Of a stretch of 64,000 bases of DNA, positions 1-8,486 are shown in pieces. Numbering within the stretch: the stretch's first letter is position 1; every line of letters starts with the position of its first letter. The stretch comes from an uncultured Bacteroidales bacterium. Lineage in GTDB: Bacteria; Bacteroidota; Bacteroidia; Bacteroidales; Bacteroidaceae. The notes under the pieces were generated by a model that saw only the letters and a list, made by a program, of their open reading frames with translations, searched no databases and had not been told where the DNA came from. The stretch lies in contig CASFRV010000001.1 in NCBI GenBank assembly GCA_949297215.1, positions 186,001-250,000 of the forward strand, in the 5' to 3' direction. Both the position numbers and the translations under genes were made by a program.

Positions 1-298
1 CGCCAAGATTTCTGTCGTCGATGAAAACGTGGGCTTTCAGTTTGCGGCTGTAATGGGCGTTCTCGTTGGGCGTGTCGGCGTCGAAATCCCGGTTGACGGC
101 GTAGAACTCTACGCCCCGTTGCCTGCACCATTCGACGGCATCGTCGAGAAGCTTGCCCTCGCGCACGCTCCACAGGATAAGTTTGTGCCCGTCCTTCATG
201 AGCTGGCGGAGCGTGGCCGTGGCAAAGGGTATTTCCTTGCCTATTTCCGGGTATCGGTGTTCGACAATAGTGCCGTCAAAGTCTACTGCAATGGTCAT
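1..298 (-). CDS. HAD-like hydrolase, C-terminus cut by window edge
   Basis: The reverse strand reads MTIAVDFDGTIVEHRYPEIG from an ATG at 298 and stays open to the window edge, giving 99 codons. The N-terminal AVDFDGT is a HAD motif I (DxDGT) with both catalytic Asp residues present. Further on, KLILWSVREG looks like motif II and HVFIDDRN like the distal acidic motif. The size and motif order resemble the small BT_0820-type HAD proteins of Bacteroides, known mainly from structure; the substrate is unknown. It lies 94 bp downstream of rfbA on the same strand and may be cotranscribed with it. Family assignment is firm; function is not. Confidence 0.8.
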   Translation of the reverse strand, partial: MTIAVDFDGTIVEHRYPEIGKEIPFATATLRQLMKDGHKLILWSVREGKLLDDAVEWCRQRGVEFYAVNRDFDADTPNENAHYSRKLKAHVFIDDRNLG

Positions 299-392
299 GT
301 CTGTATGTATGGGTGCCGCGATGCGAAGCGGCGGAAAGGATTTTTTGTATGTACGGGTAGAAAAGGGAGGTGCGCAAGCGCGGGCGGCCGGT

Positions 393-1274
393 TCAGCCGA
401 TTTCGTCGGCCAGCTTCATGAGGTAGCGGCCGTAGTCGTTTTTGAGCATGGGGCGGGCTGCTTCGCGCACTTTTTCGGGCGTGGTCCAGCCTTGTTCCAA
501 GGCAATGCCTTCGAGGCATCCCACCTTCAGCCCCGTACGCTTCTCGATCACTTCGATAAACGTCGACGCCTCGCTCAGGCTGTCGTGCGTGCCGGTGTCG
601 AGCCAGGCAAAACCGCGGCCGAGCGTCTGCACGGTCAGCTCTTTGTCGTCGAGAAACTGCTGATTGACGGAGGTAATTTCAAGTTCGCCGCGCTTCGAGG
701 GACGGATGTGCTTGGCAATGTCGACAACGCGGTTGGGGTAGAAGTAGAGTCCCACGACGGCGTAGTTCGATTTGGGATGCTCGGGCTTTTCTTCGATGCT
801 GATGCAGTTGCCGTCCTTGTCAAATTCGACAACGCCGTACCGCTCCGGGTCGTTGACGCGGTAGCCGAAAACGGTGGCCAGCTGCTCTTGCTCAGCTTTC
901 ACGACGGCGTTGCGGAGCATCTCCTTCAGGCCGTTTCCGTGGAAGATGTTGTCGCCCAAAACGAGGCAGACGCTGTCGTTGCCGATGAAGTCCTCGCCGA
1001 TAAGGAAAGCTTGGGCCAGACCGTCGGGCGAAGGTTGCTCGGCATAGGTGAGGCGGACGCCGAACGACGATCCGTCGCCCAGAAGGCGGCGGAAACTGGG
1101 CAAGTCTTCGGGCGTAGAGATGACAAGTATGTCGCGGATGCCGGCAAGCATGAGGGTAGAGATGGGATAATAGACCATCGGCTTGTCGAAAATGGGGATA
1201 AGCTGTTTGCTTACGCCTTTGGTGATGGGATAGAGGCGCGTACCGCTGCCTCCTGCCAGAACGATTCCTTTCAT
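393..1274 (-). CDS. rfbA: Glucose-1-phosphate thymidylyltransferase
   Basis: This 293-residue protein matches the usual RmlA/RfbA length. It makes dTDP-glucose from glucose-1-phosphate and dTTP, the first step of dTDP-L-rhamnose synthesis, in the cytoplasm. The N-terminus [20 protein letters not shown] carries the nucleotide-binding GxGxRL loop, followed by [16 protein letters not shown] and [10 protein letters not shown], both typical of the family. A strong promoter lies upstream at 1408-1439. The next gene on the strand is a HAD-like protein rather than rfbC or rfbB, so the rest of the rhamnose pathway must be further downstream, outside the window, or elsewhere in the genome. Confidence 0.95.
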   Translation of the reverse strand: MKGIVLAGGSGTRLYPITKGVSKQLIPIFDKPMVYYPISTLMLAGIRDILVISTPEDLPSFRRLLGDGSSFGVRLTYAEQPSPDGLAQAFLIGEDFIGNDSVCLVLGDNIFHGNGLKEMLRNAVVKAEQEQLATVFGYRVNDPERYGVVEFDKDGNCISIEEKPEHPKSNYAVVGLYFYPNRVVDIAKHIRPSKRGELEITSVNQQFLDDKELTVQTLGRGFAWLDTGTHDSLSEASTFIEVIEKRTGLKVGCLEGIALEQGWTTPEKVREAARPMLKNDYGRYLMKLADEIG

Positions 1275-1407
1275 GAACGGTGTTTTTTGATGGTGTGGCG
1301 GTTGCAGCCTGCTGCATACGCCGTGCTTGCTTTTGTGCGCCGCATGGCGTGAGGGGAAAGGGTGACTCTGCGGCTGTTATGCCGCCAGGCTGCACAGACC
1401 TTCCGTG

Positions 1408-1439
1408 CAAAGGTAATTCATTTTGAATATACGCACAAA
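1408..1439 (-). promoter_or_regulatory. Bacteroidetes-type promoter of rfbA
   Basis: On the reverse strand a TTTG (1436-1439) is followed by a 20-base spacer and TACCTTTG (1408-1415). This is the Bacteroidetes -33/-7 consensus TTTG-N19-22-TAnnTTTG. It would start transcription near 1400 and give rfbA a leader of about 125 nt. Confidence 0.7.
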
Positions 1440-1511
1440 CATAACCTTTCTAATTTTGCTGCCTGCTAAGGGATGGGGTTAACATCTGGCAAGCCGGGAA
1501 AGCGCCCGCCG

Positions 1512-1562
1512 AAAAAACTCCCGTCCCGGGCTTGCCTGAACAGCAAAATCCGGGACGGGAGT
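1512..1562 (-). terminator. Intrinsic terminator after the export lipoprotein gene
   Basis: Two perfect 13-bp arms (1518-1530 and 1550-1562, ACTCCCGTCCCGG with its complement) enclose a 19-base loop. On the reverse strand the hairpin is followed by six T residues. It lies 30 bp beyond the stop of the export gene at 1593, so that gene is probably not cotranscribed with rfbA. Confidence 0.85.
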
Positions 1563-1592
1563 GTGTGATGCGTGTATCGGAGCGCGGGCCCG

Positions 1593-2381
1593 TCAGTTAA
1601 ATATCAGAATGGCGAGGCTCAGCAAGAACGAACTGATGGAAAGCCACGTGGATATGGAGCGGGCACTGTTGTCGTTGACGGTGGACTGGCCGGCGCGCAC
1701 CTTGTTGGGCTTTACGTAGACGATGTCGTTCTGTTTCAGGTTGTAGACCGGAGAGCTGAGCAGGTCCTTGGAGCGCAGGTCGACGAAATACGACTTGCTG
1801 ACGTTGCCCTCCTGACGGATGACGAGGATGCTGTCGCGGCGGGCCTGTATCGTGAGGTCGCCGGCCTCGCCAAGGGCTTGCAGCAGGGTGATGTTGTCGC
1901 GGCGGATGTTGATCTTACCGGGATTCTTCACCTCGCCCATGATAGTGACGTACTGATCGTAGGCATTGACCGTGACAACGGCGTCTTTCAGCAGGTTGCT
2001 GTTGCGGAGCTTGTCCTGAATGGCGGCCGACACCTGTGCGCGCGTCAGACCGGCTACCTTCACCTTGCCAAGCGAGGGCACGTCGATGCAACCGTTCTCG
2101 TCGACGGTGTAGGGAGAGATCTGGTTGGAGTATGACTGCGTGGTCGTCCCCGCCTGTATCGTCATAACGGGCAGATTGTAGCTGACAGCCAAGTCGGGCG
2201 TCTTTCCGGAGGTAACAACCACGGTGAGACGGTCGCCGGGTTCGAATTTAAGCGGTTCGACGGCCTGTGTGGCTATCTCCTCGTTCTGAGTCATGTCTTG
2301 AAAGTAGAGCACTTTTTTTGTTGTCTGGCATGAGTTGAACGTTAGCAGCGCTGCAACGATGATAAGCAGGAATCTATTCAT
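1593..2381 (-). CDS. Polysaccharide export lipoprotein (Wza/BexD type)
   Basis: A 262-residue protein starting MNRFLLIIVAALLTFNSCQT, a lipoprotein signal ending at Cys18. FEPGDRLTVVV (near residue 50) begins the polysaccharide export domain, and SLBB-like segments follow (IMGEVKNPGKINI). The C-terminus (WLSISSFLLSLAILIFN) is a single hydrophobic helix, as in Wza, where it lines the outer-membrane pore. The family exports capsule or exopolysaccharide. The open frame runs further upstream, but the ATG at 2381 is the first one giving a lipoprotein signal. The usual Wzc-like tyrosine kinase partner is absent from the flanking sequence, and terminators on both sides make it a one-gene unit. Confidence 0.9.
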   Translation of the reverse strand: MNRFLLIIVAALLTFNSCQTTKKVLYFQDMTQNEEIATQAVEPLKFEPGDRLTVVVTSGKTPDLAVSYNLPVMTIQAGTTTQSYSNQISPYTVDENGCIDVPSLGKVKVAGLTRAQVSAAIQDKLRNSNLLKDAVVTVNAYDQYVTIMGEVKNPGKINIRRDNITLLQALGEAGDLTIQARRDSILVIRQEGNVSKSYFVDLRSKDLLSSPVYNLKQNDIVYVKPNKVRAGQSTVNDNSARSISTWLSISSFLLSLAILIFN

Positions 2382-2453
2382 GATGTCAAGAGTTTGTCGT
2401 GTGATTTGTCGTGCCTCCACCCGCGTGCGGCGGCTGTGGCGGCAGGTACGTTG

Positions 2454-2461
2454 CAAAAGTA
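2454..2461 (-). promoter_or_regulatory. -7 element of the export lipoprotein gene
   Basis: The reverse strand reads TACTTTTG, a match to TAnnTTTG, about 73 bp upstream of the ATG. No clear TTTG lies at the -33 position, so this is a half-site match. Confidence 0.45.
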
Positions 2462-2614
2462 GTACTTTAATTTGGGAAACAGGCCCGTTTCGCAAAAATA
2501 GTATAAAAATATTCTCTTTTCTGTGACGGTTTTGTGCGTAAGTATCCGTACTCGCGTGCGTCTCTTTTCCTTTCAGCGCAGGCGCGGGCGCGGCGGGCCG
2601 TCTCTTTGGCAGAT

Positions 2615-2654
2615 TGAAAAAGGCGGCGCTTCCCGTTGCCGGGAGCGCCGCCTT
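2615..2654 (-). terminator. Intrinsic terminator of the alpha-glucan operon
   Basis: A hairpin (AAGGCGGCGCT on one arm, with one bulged T) lies 14 bp past the GH57 stop codon. On the reverse strand it is followed by TTTTTC. It closes the three-gene alpha-glucan operon. Confidence 0.8.
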
Positions 2655-2667
2655 GAAGAACGGGTTG

Positions 2668-4062
2668 TTAGGCTTTTTTTGCAGCGGTTGTTTTGGTGGC
2701 GGCTCTTTTTCTCGTGGTGGTTGCCGCCGTTTTCTTTTGCGGCTTGCCGAGCGTGTCGTTGTCTTGTTCGAGCTTGGCCAGCATGTGTTGGAGCTTCTCG
2801 ATTTCTTTATCCTTGATTTCGAGTTCGCCCTCCTGGTTGCGGATGGTGGTGAGCAGCGAATTGAGCTCTTCGTTGTCGATTTCGGCGGGATAAAGGTTGT
2901 TGACGCGCGTGATAAAGTCGCCAAGGATGTTCATGTAGTTGGTAAAGGCGTCGTAAGGCGAGTCGTAAATGCCACGATAGCCTCCGTAGCTGCTTGGCTT
3001 CGTGCTCATGAAGCGAAGGTTGTTGGAAGCTTGCAGATAGTCGAAGTCCTGCTTCAGGCGACGGTCGTTGCAGATGCTGACGCGGTCGGCAATGCTGTAA
3101 AGCTTGTCGACAGCCTCGCGCTGCATCATGTTGCCGAGCCATGGAGAGAGGTCGCGCTCCTCGTCGACCCACGACGTGGGATAGGGTACGTCGAGATTGC
3201 CCACCGACTTCATCTTGGCGCAGATTTCCGACGGCGTCGAGAACGTGATGCCGCGCTGGCGGAACTGTGCAGGCAGGGCTTTCATAAATTCCAGGATGTT
3301 CGACGACAGAGGCTGGAAGATGCCCAGTGCGCAAAGCTCCATAAAGATGTTGATGACCTGCTCCTCTTCGGGAAGCTGGGCGATCCAGTTGGCATAAGTG
3401 TCGGCAAAGAGCGGATATTCGCTCCAACTCGAGTCATTAAAGCGGAAACTGATGTCTTCCGAGAGCCGGTAGTCGCGCAGCAAGAGCTTAAGCTCGGGGT
3501 TGCGGTTGCAATTGTAGACGAAGTGGGGGCTCTTCCATCCCAGCACGTGCTTGGCGCCTTCGGCAAGCATTCCTTTGAAGCCCATGCCGGCAACGAGTTC
3601 GCCGATGTCGTCGGAATAGATGAGGCAGGAGTTGCGGAAAATCTTGGGCTCCTGCCCGAAGAGCGATTTCACCTTTTTGCAGAGCCGCGTCACCTCTTCT
3701 TTGAAGTAGGCCTCGTTTTTCAGCGAGGAGAAGCCGTGCGAATAGGTTTCGGCCAGGAATTCCACGCAGCCGGTCTGCCCCAGTTCTTGGAGCAGCTCGA
3801 TAACCTGCGGGGCGTGGTTCTCCAACTGTTCGATGGCGCAGCCCGAGAGCGAGATGGCGCACTTGAAGTAGTCGCCGTGCTGGCGGGCCATTTCGAGCAT
3901 GGCCTGAAGGGCGGGCACGTAGGAGCGTTCGGCCGTTTCGGTGATGGAGCGCTCGTTTTCGTAGTCGTCGTAATAGTAATGGTCGGTGCCGATGTCGAAG
4001 AAGCGGTAGCGCTTCAGGTGGATGTTCTGGTGTATTTCGAAATATAAGCAGACTGTTTTCAT
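2668..4062 (-). CDS. GH57 family alpha-amylase-like glycoside hydrolase
   Basis: A 464-residue protein starting MKTVCLYFEIHQNIHLKRYR, the usual start of Bacteroidetes GH57 enzymes. A longer frame begins at 4092 but would overlap the preceding gene, so 4062 is preferred. EFLAETYSHG holds the likely Glu nucleophile; IYSDDIGELVAG is the later conserved region. GH57 enzymes cut or rearrange alpha-1,4-glucans in the cytoplasm. The last 70 residues are a coiled-coil stretch followed by a Lys/Thr/Ala-rich tail, unlike the catalytic part and possibly a polymer- or nucleic-acid-binding extension. It is the last gene of the glucan trio, 10 bp after the glycosyltransferase. Exact activity (amylase, transferase or branching) is not set by sequence. 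Confidence 0.88.
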   Translation of the reverse strand: MKTVCLYFEIHQNIHLKRYRFFDIGTDHYYYDDYENERSITETAERSYVPALQAMLEMARQHGDYFKCAISLSGCAIEQLENHAPQVIELLQELGQTGCVEFLAETYSHGFSSLKNEAYFKEEVTRLCKKVKSLFGQEPKIFRNSCLIYSDDIGELVAGMGFKGMLAEGAKHVLGWKSPHFVYNCNRNPELKLLLRDYRLSEDISFRFNDSSWSEYPLFADTYANWIAQLPEEEQVINIFMELCALGIFQPLSSNILEFMKALPAQFRQRGITFSTPSEICAKMKSVGNLDVPYPTSWVDEERDLSPWLGNMMQREAVDKLYSIADRVSICNDRRLKQDFDYLQASNNLRFMSTKPSSYGGYRGIYDSPYDAFTNYMNILGDFITRVNNLYPAEIDNEELNSLLTTIRNQEGELEIKDKEIEKLQHMLAKLEQDNDTLGKPQKKTAATTTRKRAATKTTAAKKA

Positions 4063-4072
4063 GGCCTTGATA

Positions 4073-5356
4073 TTAGTGATGGTAGTTTTCAAGAATTTGT
4101 TTGTACGTATTATATATGCGTTCGCCCACTTTTTCCCACGTGATTTGGTTCACCTCGCGGATGCCTTCTTCTTGCAGGTAGGCGTGGAGCGATTCGTTGG
4201 TGCAGAGCGAGTACATGGCGTCGGCCATGGCGTAGATGTCCCAGTAGTCGGTCTTGATGCACTTGTGGAGTATTTCGGCGCAGCCGCTCTGTTTGCTGAT
4301 GATGGAGGGCACGCCACACTGCATGGCTTCGAGCGGCGATATGCCGAAGGGTTCCGACACGGAGGGCATGACGTAGACGTCGCTGTCGCGGAAGGCCTCG
4401 TACACCTGGGCGCCTTTCATGAAGCCCGGGAAGTGGAAGCGGTCGGCAATGCCGCGCTGTGCCACGAGCTCTATCATGTCGTTCATCATGTCGCCCGAGC
4501 CTGCCATGCAGAAGCGTATGTTGTGCGTGCGTTTGAGGACGAGCGAGGCGGCTTCGACGAAATATTCCGGTCCTTTCTGCATCGTGATGCGGCCCAGGAA
4601 GGTGACGACTTTTTCCTTGCGTTCCTTGAACAGTTTGCGCTGGGCCACCATGTTGAGGATGTCGGCCGAGAGGGGGTAGACGGCGTTGTGCATCGTGATG
4701 CACTTGGCGGGGTCCTGGTAGTAGTGGTTGATGACCGTCTGGCGCGTCAGCTCGCTCACGCACATGATGCAGTCGGCGTGGTCCATGCCGTCTTTTTCGA
4801 TGTGGTAGACCGTGGGGTTGACGTTGCCGCGGCTGCGGTCGAAGTCGGTGGCGTGTACGTGGATGACCAGCGGCTTGCCCGACACGTTTTTGGCGTGGAT
4901 GCCGGCGGGATACGTCAGCCAGTCGTGCGCATGAATGATGTCGTAGTCCTGCTGCCGGGCGATGACGCCGGCCACGATGGAGTAATTATTGATTTCGTCG
5001 TAAAGATTGTCGAGATAGCGGCCGGAGAACCCGATGCAGCCCAGGTCGTCGGTGAGGCGGTAGTTGAAGTCGGCGTAGATGTGGTCGCGCAGGTCGAAGT
5101 AGAGCTGCGGGTCCATCTTGTCGCCTATGCGCTGCTGCACGTAGTCCCAGTTGACGTCGCGCCATACTATCGGTGTTTCGCTCAGGCCTATGATGTTCAT
5201 GAAGCTTTTGTCCTCGTCGCCCCATGGCCTTGGCAGGCAAAACGTGATGTGCATGTCGGGCTGAAGGGAAAGTCCCTTGGTAATGCCGTAACTGGCCGTA
5301 CCAAGACCGCCCGAAATGTGGGGAGGAAATTCCCATCCGAACATTAATACTTTCAT
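4073..5356 (-). CDS. GT4 glycosyltransferase, probable glycogen (alpha-glucan) synthase
   Basis: This 427-residue protein opens MKVLMFGWEFPPHISGGLGT, the N-terminal Rossmann start of starch/glycogen-synthase-like GT4 enzymes. HAHDWLT and HVHATDFDRSRG mark the acceptor cleft. EPFGISPLE provides the paired Glu residues (E-x7-E) that bind the nucleotide sugar. It probably extends alpha-1,4-glucan chains in the cytoplasm from ADP- or UDP-glucose. It sits 22 bp after the debranching enzyme and 10 bp before GH57. This debranching-GT4-GH57 order is familiar from Bacteroides genomes. The donor nucleotide is inference. Confidence 0.9.
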   Translation of the reverse strand: MKVLMFGWEFPPHISGGLGTASYGITKGLSLQPDMHITFCLPRPWGDEDKSFMNIIGLSETPIVWRDVNWDYVQQRIGDKMDPQLYFDLRDHIYADFNYRLTDDLGCIGFSGRYLDNLYDEINNYSIVAGVIARQQDYDIIHAHDWLTYPAGIHAKNVSGKPLVIHVHATDFDRSRGNVNPTVYHIEKDGMDHADCIMCVSELTRQTVINHYYQDPAKCITMHNAVYPLSADILNMVAQRKLFKERKEKVVTFLGRITMQKGPEYFVEAASLVLKRTHNIRFCMAGSGDMMNDMIELVAQRGIADRFHFPGFMKGAQVYEAFRDSDVYVMPSVSEPFGISPLEAMQCGVPSIISKQSGCAEILHKCIKTDYWDIYAMADAMYSLCTNESLHAYLQEEGIREVNQITWEKVGERIYNTYKQILENYHH

Positions 5357-5378
5357 GGTATGTCTATCTATGGTGTTT

Positions 5379-7337
5379 TTATTCTTCTTCTATCTTGTAC
5401 TTTTCCAAGAGGCGTATGGCGCGCAGGATGCCGCTTACGTTCATGGCAAACGAGATGGCGCCGCGGCCGCTGAAGCGCGGGTTGCCGTCGAAGAGCTCGG
5501 GGATGGTGCCCACGCAGTGGTAGAAGAGCTCTTCCTCGAAGCCGATGAGCTGGCGCTCGATGTAGTTGACGCCGCTCATTTTGTAGACGCGCAGGTAGGC
5601 TTCCAGATAGAAGCCCGTGAGCCACGGCCAGGCCGTTCCCTGATGGTAGGCCAGGTCGCGCTGGCTTTGCGGGCCGATGTACATCGGGTTGTAGCCCCCG
5701 CTCTTGGGCGATAGCGAGCGGATACCTTTGGGAGTGACGAGCTCCTTGGTGCATATGTCGAGCACGCCTTTTCTTTCCTTCACGTTGAGCGGGGAATAGT
5801 CGAGCGCAATGGCAAACAGCTGGTTGGGGCGCACGCTCCAATCCATCATCTGCCCGTCTACGTAGTCGAGCAGGTAGCCATATTCGTTGAGGAACACGTC
5901 TTTGAACGAGGCAGCCACTTTTTCTGCGAGCTCGCTGAGCTTGGCAGCCTGGGCAAGGTTGCTCTCGCCGCCTATTTCGGTGAGCATCTGCGAGCAGAAG
6001 CACAGCGCGTTGTACCAAAGGGCGTTAAACTCTACGATGTAGCCCGAGCGGGGGATGATGGGGCGGCCGTTCTGGGTGGAGTTCATCCACGTCACGGCTT
6101 TGTCCTTGCCGTTGCTGTAGAGCAGGCCGTTTTCGTGCAGTGCCAGGTTGTTGTGCTTGCCTTGCAGGATAAACTCCATGATGTCGCGCAGCAGGGGGCC
6201 GTAGAGCTCGTAGCATTTCACGCGCGACACGTACTTGCCATACTGTTGCAGGCACCATGTGGCCCAAAGCAGGGTGTCGGGCTGCTCCATCTCGTAGACC
6301 GATACGGGGATGGGCTCCTTGTGTACGTAGCTGCTGATGGCCGCTGCGGCGGTCTCCATGTATTTTTCAAACTGGCTCACCTCGCCTATCGAGAGGGTGA
6401 GGCCCGGCAGCGATATGAACATGTCGCGCGCCCGGCACTTGAACCACGGATAGCCGGCCAGCACGTAGTGGTAGCCGTCCTTCTGCACGTTGAACTGGTG
6501 GGCGGCGTTCACTAGGCAGTGGTAGAAGCTGTCGCGCGGGTCGAGGGCCTGTATTTCCTCGCTCATCAGGCGGTTCAGGTTGTCGGGCTGCTCGGGGTCG
6601 ATGCCGGCCGAGAAGACGATGCTTTCGCCCTTTTTGATGGTCATCTCGAAGAAACCGGGCACGAGCAGGTCCTCGGTGGACTCGTAGCCGCGCTCGCGCT
6701 CTTTGGGATAGTCGAGCCCGCGGTACCAGTCGGGGGCATAGACGAAGGCAGCTTCCTTGTTGAGCTGCATGAAGAGGTCGGGATAGCCGTTGTAGAGGCA
6801 CATCCTGATGCCGTTTTCAACGGGCGTGTAGCTCTTGTCGGCCACGCCGTTCTCGTGGGTCCACTGGCGTACGCTGCGGAAGGCCAGGAAGGGCTTCAGG
6901 CGCAGCGTGGTCTGCGAGTGGGCTTCGAGCAGCGTGTAGCGGATGTAGAGGCGGAAGCGGTTGGTGTCGTAGGCTATCTCTTTTTTCAGCTTGACGCCCC
7001 CGATGCGGTAGATCCACGTGGGCACTTTTTCCCACTCGAAGCTCAATATGTACTTGTGCCCTTTGGGGCTGTAGTTTTCTCCCTGATATTTGTGCAGCCC
7101 CAAGTTGAACTCTGCTCCGTGCTGTATGACGGTTTCGTCCAGCGAGGAGAGAAGTACGTGGTTTTCATCGTCGATGGCGGGCACCGGTATGACCAGCAGA
7201 CCGTGGTATTTGCGGATGTTGCAGCCCACTAACGTCGTTGAACAATAAGCGCCCGACCTGTTGGTGATGAGCATCTCTTTGTAAAGAGAGTCTTGCAGGT
7301 TCGTCATCTGCGCTTTGTCGAATTTTAAATAGCACAT
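5379..7337 (-). CDS. Glycogen debranching enzyme (amylo-alpha-1,6-glucosidase)
   Basis: This 652-residue protein has an N-terminal bacterial debranching domain (LITNRSGAYCSTTLVGCNIR, LLVIPVPA) and a C-terminal (alpha/alpha)6 barrel of the GDE_C/GH133 type. Conserved stretches include AGYPWFKCRARDMFISLPG, WNALWYNALCF-like FNALWYNALCF, and HQGTAWPWLTGFYLEAYL. It removes alpha-1,6 branches of glycogen. It is the first gene of the three-gene glucan operon, with a promoter at 7388-7415. Confidence 0.93.
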   Translation of the reverse strand: MCYLKFDKAQMTNLQDSLYKEMLITNRSGAYCSTTLVGCNIRKYHGLLVIPVPAIDDENHVLLSSLDETVIQHGAEFNLGLHKYQGENYSPKGHKYILSFEWEKVPTWIYRIGGVKLKKEIAYDTNRFRLYIRYTLLEAHSQTTLRLKPFLAFRSVRQWTHENGVADKSYTPVENGIRMCLYNGYPDLFMQLNKEAAFVYAPDWYRGLDYPKERERGYESTEDLLVPGFFEMTIKKGESIVFSAGIDPEQPDNLNRLMSEEIQALDPRDSFYHCLVNAAHQFNVQKDGYHYVLAGYPWFKCRARDMFISLPGLTLSIGEVSQFEKYMETAAAAISSYVHKEPIPVSVYEMEQPDTLLWATWCLQQYGKYVSRVKCYELYGPLLRDIMEFILQGKHNNLALHENGLLYSNGKDKAVTWMNSTQNGRPIIPRSGYIVEFNALWYNALCFCSQMLTEIGGESNLAQAAKLSELAEKVAASFKDVFLNEYGYLLDYVDGQMMDWSVRPNQLFAIALDYSPLNVKERKGVLDICTKELVTPKGIRSLSPKSGGYNPMYIGPQSQRDLAYHQGTAWPWLTGFYLEAYLRVYKMSGVNYIERQLIGFEEELFYHCVGTIPELFDGNPRFSGRGAISFAMNVSGILRAIRLLEKYKIEEE

Positions 7338-7387
7338 GGCGATTGATTATAAGGTTACGTTTGTTTCTCTGTCAATTTGCAGCACCC

Positions 7388-7415
7388 CAAAAGTAGTGTT
7401 TTTTAATTATACAAA
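7388..7415 (-). promoter_or_regulatory. Promoter of the alpha-glucan operon
   Basis: The reverse strand holds TACTTTTG (7388-7395), with TTTG (7412-7415) 16 bases upstream, a slightly short spacer. Start would be near 7380, about 43 nt before the debranching enzyme ATG. Confidence 0.5.
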
Positions 7416-7685
7416 AAAGCTTTTCGGCTTGAAAAAATGTGTAGATGGGCATATTTTTTGCTTCGTGGCTGCGGTTTCCCGCCGGCGGGGGCCTCGATGT
7501 CCTGCCTGGTGGACGTTGCGGGCGTTGCGTTGCGGCCGCAGAGGCCCTTGTGGGCTCCGCTTCGACGCCGCATCGGGTGGCCCGTGGCTGCTGCCCGTTG
7601 CGTCGGCTTTGAAGGCTGGCGCCGCCGCCGGGAGGCCGGCATATCGTCGTTTTCGGCCGGCAAGATAAAAAAGATGGGAATAATA
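7416..7685. other. Intergenic stretch, no gene seen
   Basis: This lies between the divergent promoters of the glucan operon and the Crp-type gene. It changes from AT-rich (7416-7470) to strongly GC-rich (7475-7660) and back. The open frames in it are short, disagree between strands and have no recognisable protein features. A structured RNA cannot be ruled out, but I see no specific evidence for one. Confidence 0.4.
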
Positions 7686-7717
7686 TTTGCTCGTTAGCCC
7701 CGGATGTTTTAATTTTG
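7686..7717 (+). promoter_or_regulatory. Promoter of the Crp/Fnr gene
   Basis: TTTG (7686-7689), a 20-base spacer and TAATTTTG (7710-7717) match the Bacteroidetes promoter consensus well. The start would be near 7725, about 26 nt before the GTG start codon. Confidence 0.75.
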
Positions 7718-7750
7718 TGCTTAAAAACATTGTTTTAAAACATATTCGGC

Positions 7751-8455
7751 GTGGCTGTACGTGAAGTACCCAATTTATCCGAAGTGACGGGACAGATTGC
7801 AGATTTGTGGCAACTGCTCACCCCGGAGGAGAGAGATGCTTTCCTGCCTGCAATTTCCGTTCACGCGTATAAAAAGAACGAGCTCATCTATCGGGAAGGG
7901 CAGAGCCCCGACTCGTTGCTGTGTCTGCTCGAAGGAAAGGTGAAAATCTTCCGCGACGGCGTGGGCGGGCGCAGCCAGATCATGCGTTTGATGCGCCCTG
8001 TGCAGTATTTCGGCTACCGTGCCTATCTGGCGGCCGAGCCATACGTCACAGCGGCGGCGGCTTTTGAGCCCTCGACCGTATGCTCCATCCCCATGCGGCT
8101 CGTGGAGCGCGCCATGAAGAACAACAACGACCTCTGCCTGTTCTTCGTAAAAGAGTTGTCCATCGACTTGGGCATTTCCGACTGCCGCATGGTGAGCCTC
8201 ACGCAGAAGCACATACGCGGACGCCTGGCCGAATCGCTTTTGTTTCTCAAGCAGACGTACGGCACCGACCCCGAAGAGGGATACATCAACATCTGCATGT
8301 CGCGCGAGGACTTGGCCAACCTTTCCAACATGACCACGTCGAACGCCATCCGCACCTTATCCAATTTTGCCGCCGAGCGGCTCATCGAGATGGACGGACG
8401 CAAGATACGCCTCCTCGAAGAGGAAACGCTGTTGAAGATTTCACGTATCGGATGA
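7751..8455 (+). CDS. Crp/Fnr family transcriptional regulator
   Basis: A 234-residue regulator, probably starting with GTG at 7751, as no ATG lies in frame before residue 79. The N-terminal half is a cyclic-nucleotide-binding-like beta-roll (ELIYREGQSPDSLLCLLEGK, VKIFRDG). The C-terminal half has a winged helix whose recognition region is SREDLANLSNMTTSNAIRTL. Fnr-type clustered N-terminal cysteines are absent, so an Fe-S oxygen sensor is unlikely. The ligand is unknown. It is a single-gene unit, divergent from the alpha-glucan operon, which makes that operon a possible but untested target. Confidence 0.9.
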   Translation: MAVREVPNLSEVTGQIADLWQLLTPEERDAFLPAISVHAYKKNELIYREGQSPDSLLCLLEGKVKIFRDGVGGRSQIMRLMRPVQYFGYRAYLAAEPYVTAAAAFEPSTVCSIPMRLVERAMKNNNDLCLFFVKELSIDLGISDCRMVSLTQKHIRGRLAESLLFLKQTYGTDPEEGYINICMSREDLANLSNMTTSNAIRTLSNFAAERLIEMDGRKIRLLEEETLLKISRIG

Positions 8456-8463
8456 GGCCGGAG

Positions 8464-8486
8464 CCCTGCCCCGTGCGGGGTCAGGG
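8464..8486. terminator. Hairpin between convergent genes
   Basis: CCCTGCCCCG and CGGGGTCAGGG form a 10-bp stem with one bulged T and a 2-base loop. It overlaps the stop codon of the lipid kinase homologue and could end transcription from both sides. No long T tract follows, so it is a weak terminator by sequence. Confidence 0.4.
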
